From assembly GCA_015657535.1 (NCBI GenBank), contig JADHZB010000705.1, positions 29,508-93,507 of the forward strand: a stretch of 64,000 nt of DNA, written 5' to 3'. Positions 62,701 through 64,000 of the stretch are shown here, piece by piece. Position 1 is the first letter of the stretch; each line of letters begins with the position of its first letter. Source of the stretch: Nephromyces sp. MM_2019. Its lineage: Eukaryota > Apicomplexa > Aconoidasida > Nephromycida. The notes beneath the pieces are model-generated. The model worked only from the letters and a program-made list of their open reading frames with translations. It was not told the DNA's origin and did not search any database. The position numbers and the translations under genes are program-made.

Positions 62701-64000
62701 CAGAAGGATTTTTTTAAGTAGAAAATACTAATAAAAAGATTTTTTGCTCTACAAGACGAGACACGTTAGGAGTCCTCAAAAAGTTCTTTATTAGACACTG
62801 CGATGAAGTATCGCTGAGAAGCTCTTTATTTTAAACTTAGGGAAGCTGCTGTGTTTTGAAGAAATATAATTCATAAAAGATAATGGGAAAAACTTAGGAT
62901 TTTTAGATGAAATTTTCAAGCCTTTACTGTTGAGAATGTAACCATTAGGCAGTCAGGGTCAAAACTTGATCTACCTTAAGGATATCTACTAGCTGATGTT
63001 TAGCATAAGATACGGGAATATAATCCATTTAGGAATATTAGCCAAAAACACTCTTAGATTAGCGAAGAAAGCATGGTTTCCTCTCTTCCATAAGTCGTTT
63101 TACCTGTGTGTAGACTCGTATATATTTGCTCAGTAAATTTAGAAGCCTTTACTGCTTCTTAAGCTACGGATAGTGCTTACAATTTTCTATATAAACATTC
63201 AGTTAATACTTCGAGCAAAGCTGCTCACACACAAAAACGAGGTAGAGGAACTCATGAAGATGTTAGGGGAAACTAAATCTCTGCTGATGCAAAAAACTAT
63301 AAAGGCAGATGAATTGGATGAGCTGCTAGAAAAAAACTATAATGAGTTTGAAAGTCTAAAAAAGAGGTATGGAACAGACCAGGCTAGCATGAAGCAGTTC
63401 CTCCAGGAAAAATGCGATGAACTGAAGGAGTTGCAAGAAAAGTATAACGAAGATGAGGCTAGCTACAAAAGAATCATAGAGGAGAAAATCGAGGAATTGA
63501 TCGCTTTACAGGCAAAGTTTGAAGAGAGTGAAGCAAGCTATATAAGAATGTTGGAGGAGAAGAAGAATGAAATTGCTGCCTTGCAAACAGCATATGAGGA
63601 AGCAGTAGCTAATCATAGGCTGCAACTCGAAGAGAACAATAACGAGTTGGAGGCCCTGCAAAGAAAGCATGAAGCGGAACTGGCCTCTATGCAAAAACTT
63701 CTTGCCGATAAGGGCGACGAGCTGGCTGCTCTGCAAACTGCATACGAAGAGTCCCAAGCTTCCATGCAGAAATTGATTGAAGAAAAAGCAGAAGAGTTAT
63801 CTGCCTTACAAGCTAAATATGACGAGGATCAAGCCAATCTAAAAGAATTACTGCAAGAAAAAAATGATGAACTAGTAGCTATACAAGCCAAATATGACGA
63901 GTATCAGGCTTCTACGCAGAAATTGCTTGAAGATAAAACTAGTGAACTCTCAGCCTTACAAGCTAAATATGACGAGTATCAAGCCTCTATGCAGGCATCA
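52909..64000 (+). CDS. large coiled-coil protein (runs off right edge)
   Basis: Fourteen exons join in phase to at least 1016 residues: 52909-53181, 53587-53653, 54212-54328, 54741-54829, 55237-55320, 55364-55463, 56785-56930, 58114-58188, 58958-59065, 59475-59663, 60611-60703, 61146-61258, 61376-62171 and 63203 onward. ATG at 52909. The first 250 residues are Ser-rich with basic patches and a few helices. From about 56785 the protein becomes long coiled coil rich in Glu, Lys, Leu and Gln, and the last exon is a 25-residue repeat array. Most donors and acceptors are strong (for example GTAAGG, GTAAGT, CTTTGCAG). Exon 2's donor (GTTCAA) and the 43-nt intron between 55320 and 55364 are weak points. 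Probably a cytoskeletal, tethering or golgin-like scaffold, but no family is recognisable and the C-terminus is outside the window. Confidence 0.75.
55829..55981 (+). repeat. TG-rich minisatellite in an intron
   Basis: About 150 bases of GTGTGT blocks broken by ATTG, TATG and TCATATGC. A 24-base block around TCATATGC occurs twice (55885-55908 and 55957-55980) with one difference, 72 bases apart. It lies between the coiled-coil gene's exons at 55364 and 56785. Confidence 0.85.
56221..56243 (+). repeat. (GT)n microsatellite
   Basis: An uninterrupted GT run of about 11 units in the same intron as the TG-rich minisatellite. Confidence 0.9.
57074..57139. repeat. 20-bp intronic hairpin
   Basis: AAGTAGTAGATCTCAGCTAT at 57074-57093 is the reverse complement of 57120-57139 at 19 of 20 positions, with a 26-base loop. 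It lies in the 1.2-kb intron between exons 56785-56930 and 58114-58188 of the coiled-coil gene. Confidence 0.8.
57931..57988 (+). repeat. interrupted TG-rich tract
   Basis: Several TGTGTG runs interrupted by short unique bases, about 130 bases upstream of the exon starting at 58114. Confidence 0.8.
59751..59781 (+). repeat. (TG)n microsatellite
   Basis: TG run of about 15 units with one TTT interruption, in the intron after exon 59475-59663, starting just after an acceptor-like TTTTATTCAG. Confidence 0.85.
61313..61324 (+). repeat. short (GT)n tract
   Basis: Six GT units in the short intron before exon 61376-62171; the fifth sense-strand TG tract in introns of this gene. Confidence 0.7.
63362..64000 (+). 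repeat. 75-bp tandem repeat coding a 25-residue coiled-coil unit
   Basis: About 8.5 consecutive units of 25 codons. Conserved positions include AKYDE-x-QAS at the start, L-L-x-E-K in the middle and EL-x-ALQ at the end. The first units (from 63362) are divergent and the last three are much closer to each other in DNA sequence. The array continues past the window edge. Confidence 0.85.

Noticed and set aside
63506..63757. Minus 83-codon frame
   Set aside because: Shadow of the coiled-coil repeat exon.
1..64000. CRISPR arrays, rRNA, transposase or integrase genes
   Set aside because: Looked for; no regular spaced repeats, rRNA-like blocks or recognisable transposon proteins were seen.

Overview
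This is nuclear DNA from a eukaryote with spliceosomal introns: roughly 38-40% G+C by eye, GT-AG introns in most genes, long gaps between genes, and no bacterial-style operons. Four genes are recognisable from reconstructed exons: Maf1 (RNA polymerase III repressor), a patatin-like phospholipase with a signal-anchor leader, a Naa40/NatD-type N-alpha-acetyltransferase, and a mitochondrial-carrier-family protein. The set, the base composition and the leader on the patatin would suit a protist such as an alveolate or apicomplexan, but I cannot fix the lineage from this window.

Layout. Bases 1-3743 are A-rich on + and hold a 101-bp foldback repeat and two weak minus-strand exon candidates. Maf1 lies on minus at 3744-7021 (5 exons), with an unidentified candidate gene just upstream (7584-8099). 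8.1-14.5 kb is largely empty. Two unidentified multi-exon genes lie on minus at 14568-15867 and 16456-17901. 18-22 kb is sparse. The patatin gene is on minus at 22168-26396 (4 exons), followed by a 171-residue orphan frame. An intron-dense gene of unknown function is on minus at 29171-31107, with at least 11 exons and all introns 51-90 nt. The acetyltransferase is on minus at 32295-33882 and an unidentified minus gene at 36512-37547.

A G+C-rich island at about 38.3-39.1 kb marks a switch. To its left every gene recognised by homology, and nearly every candidate, is on minus. To its right the supported genes are on plus: the carrier (41754-44654), candidate exons at 50.8-52.0 kb, and a large coiled-coil gene (52909 to beyond 64000) with at least 14 exons, which ends inside a 25-residue repeat array. 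Many introns and upstream regions are T-rich on the coding strand, so strand composition tracks gene direction.

No shared pathway joins the recognised genes: they act in Pol III repression, lipid hydrolysis, histone N-terminal acetylation and mitochondrial transport. All exon structures were built by eye from splice-site sequence and reading-frame phase. Products marked unidentified have no family match I can defend.
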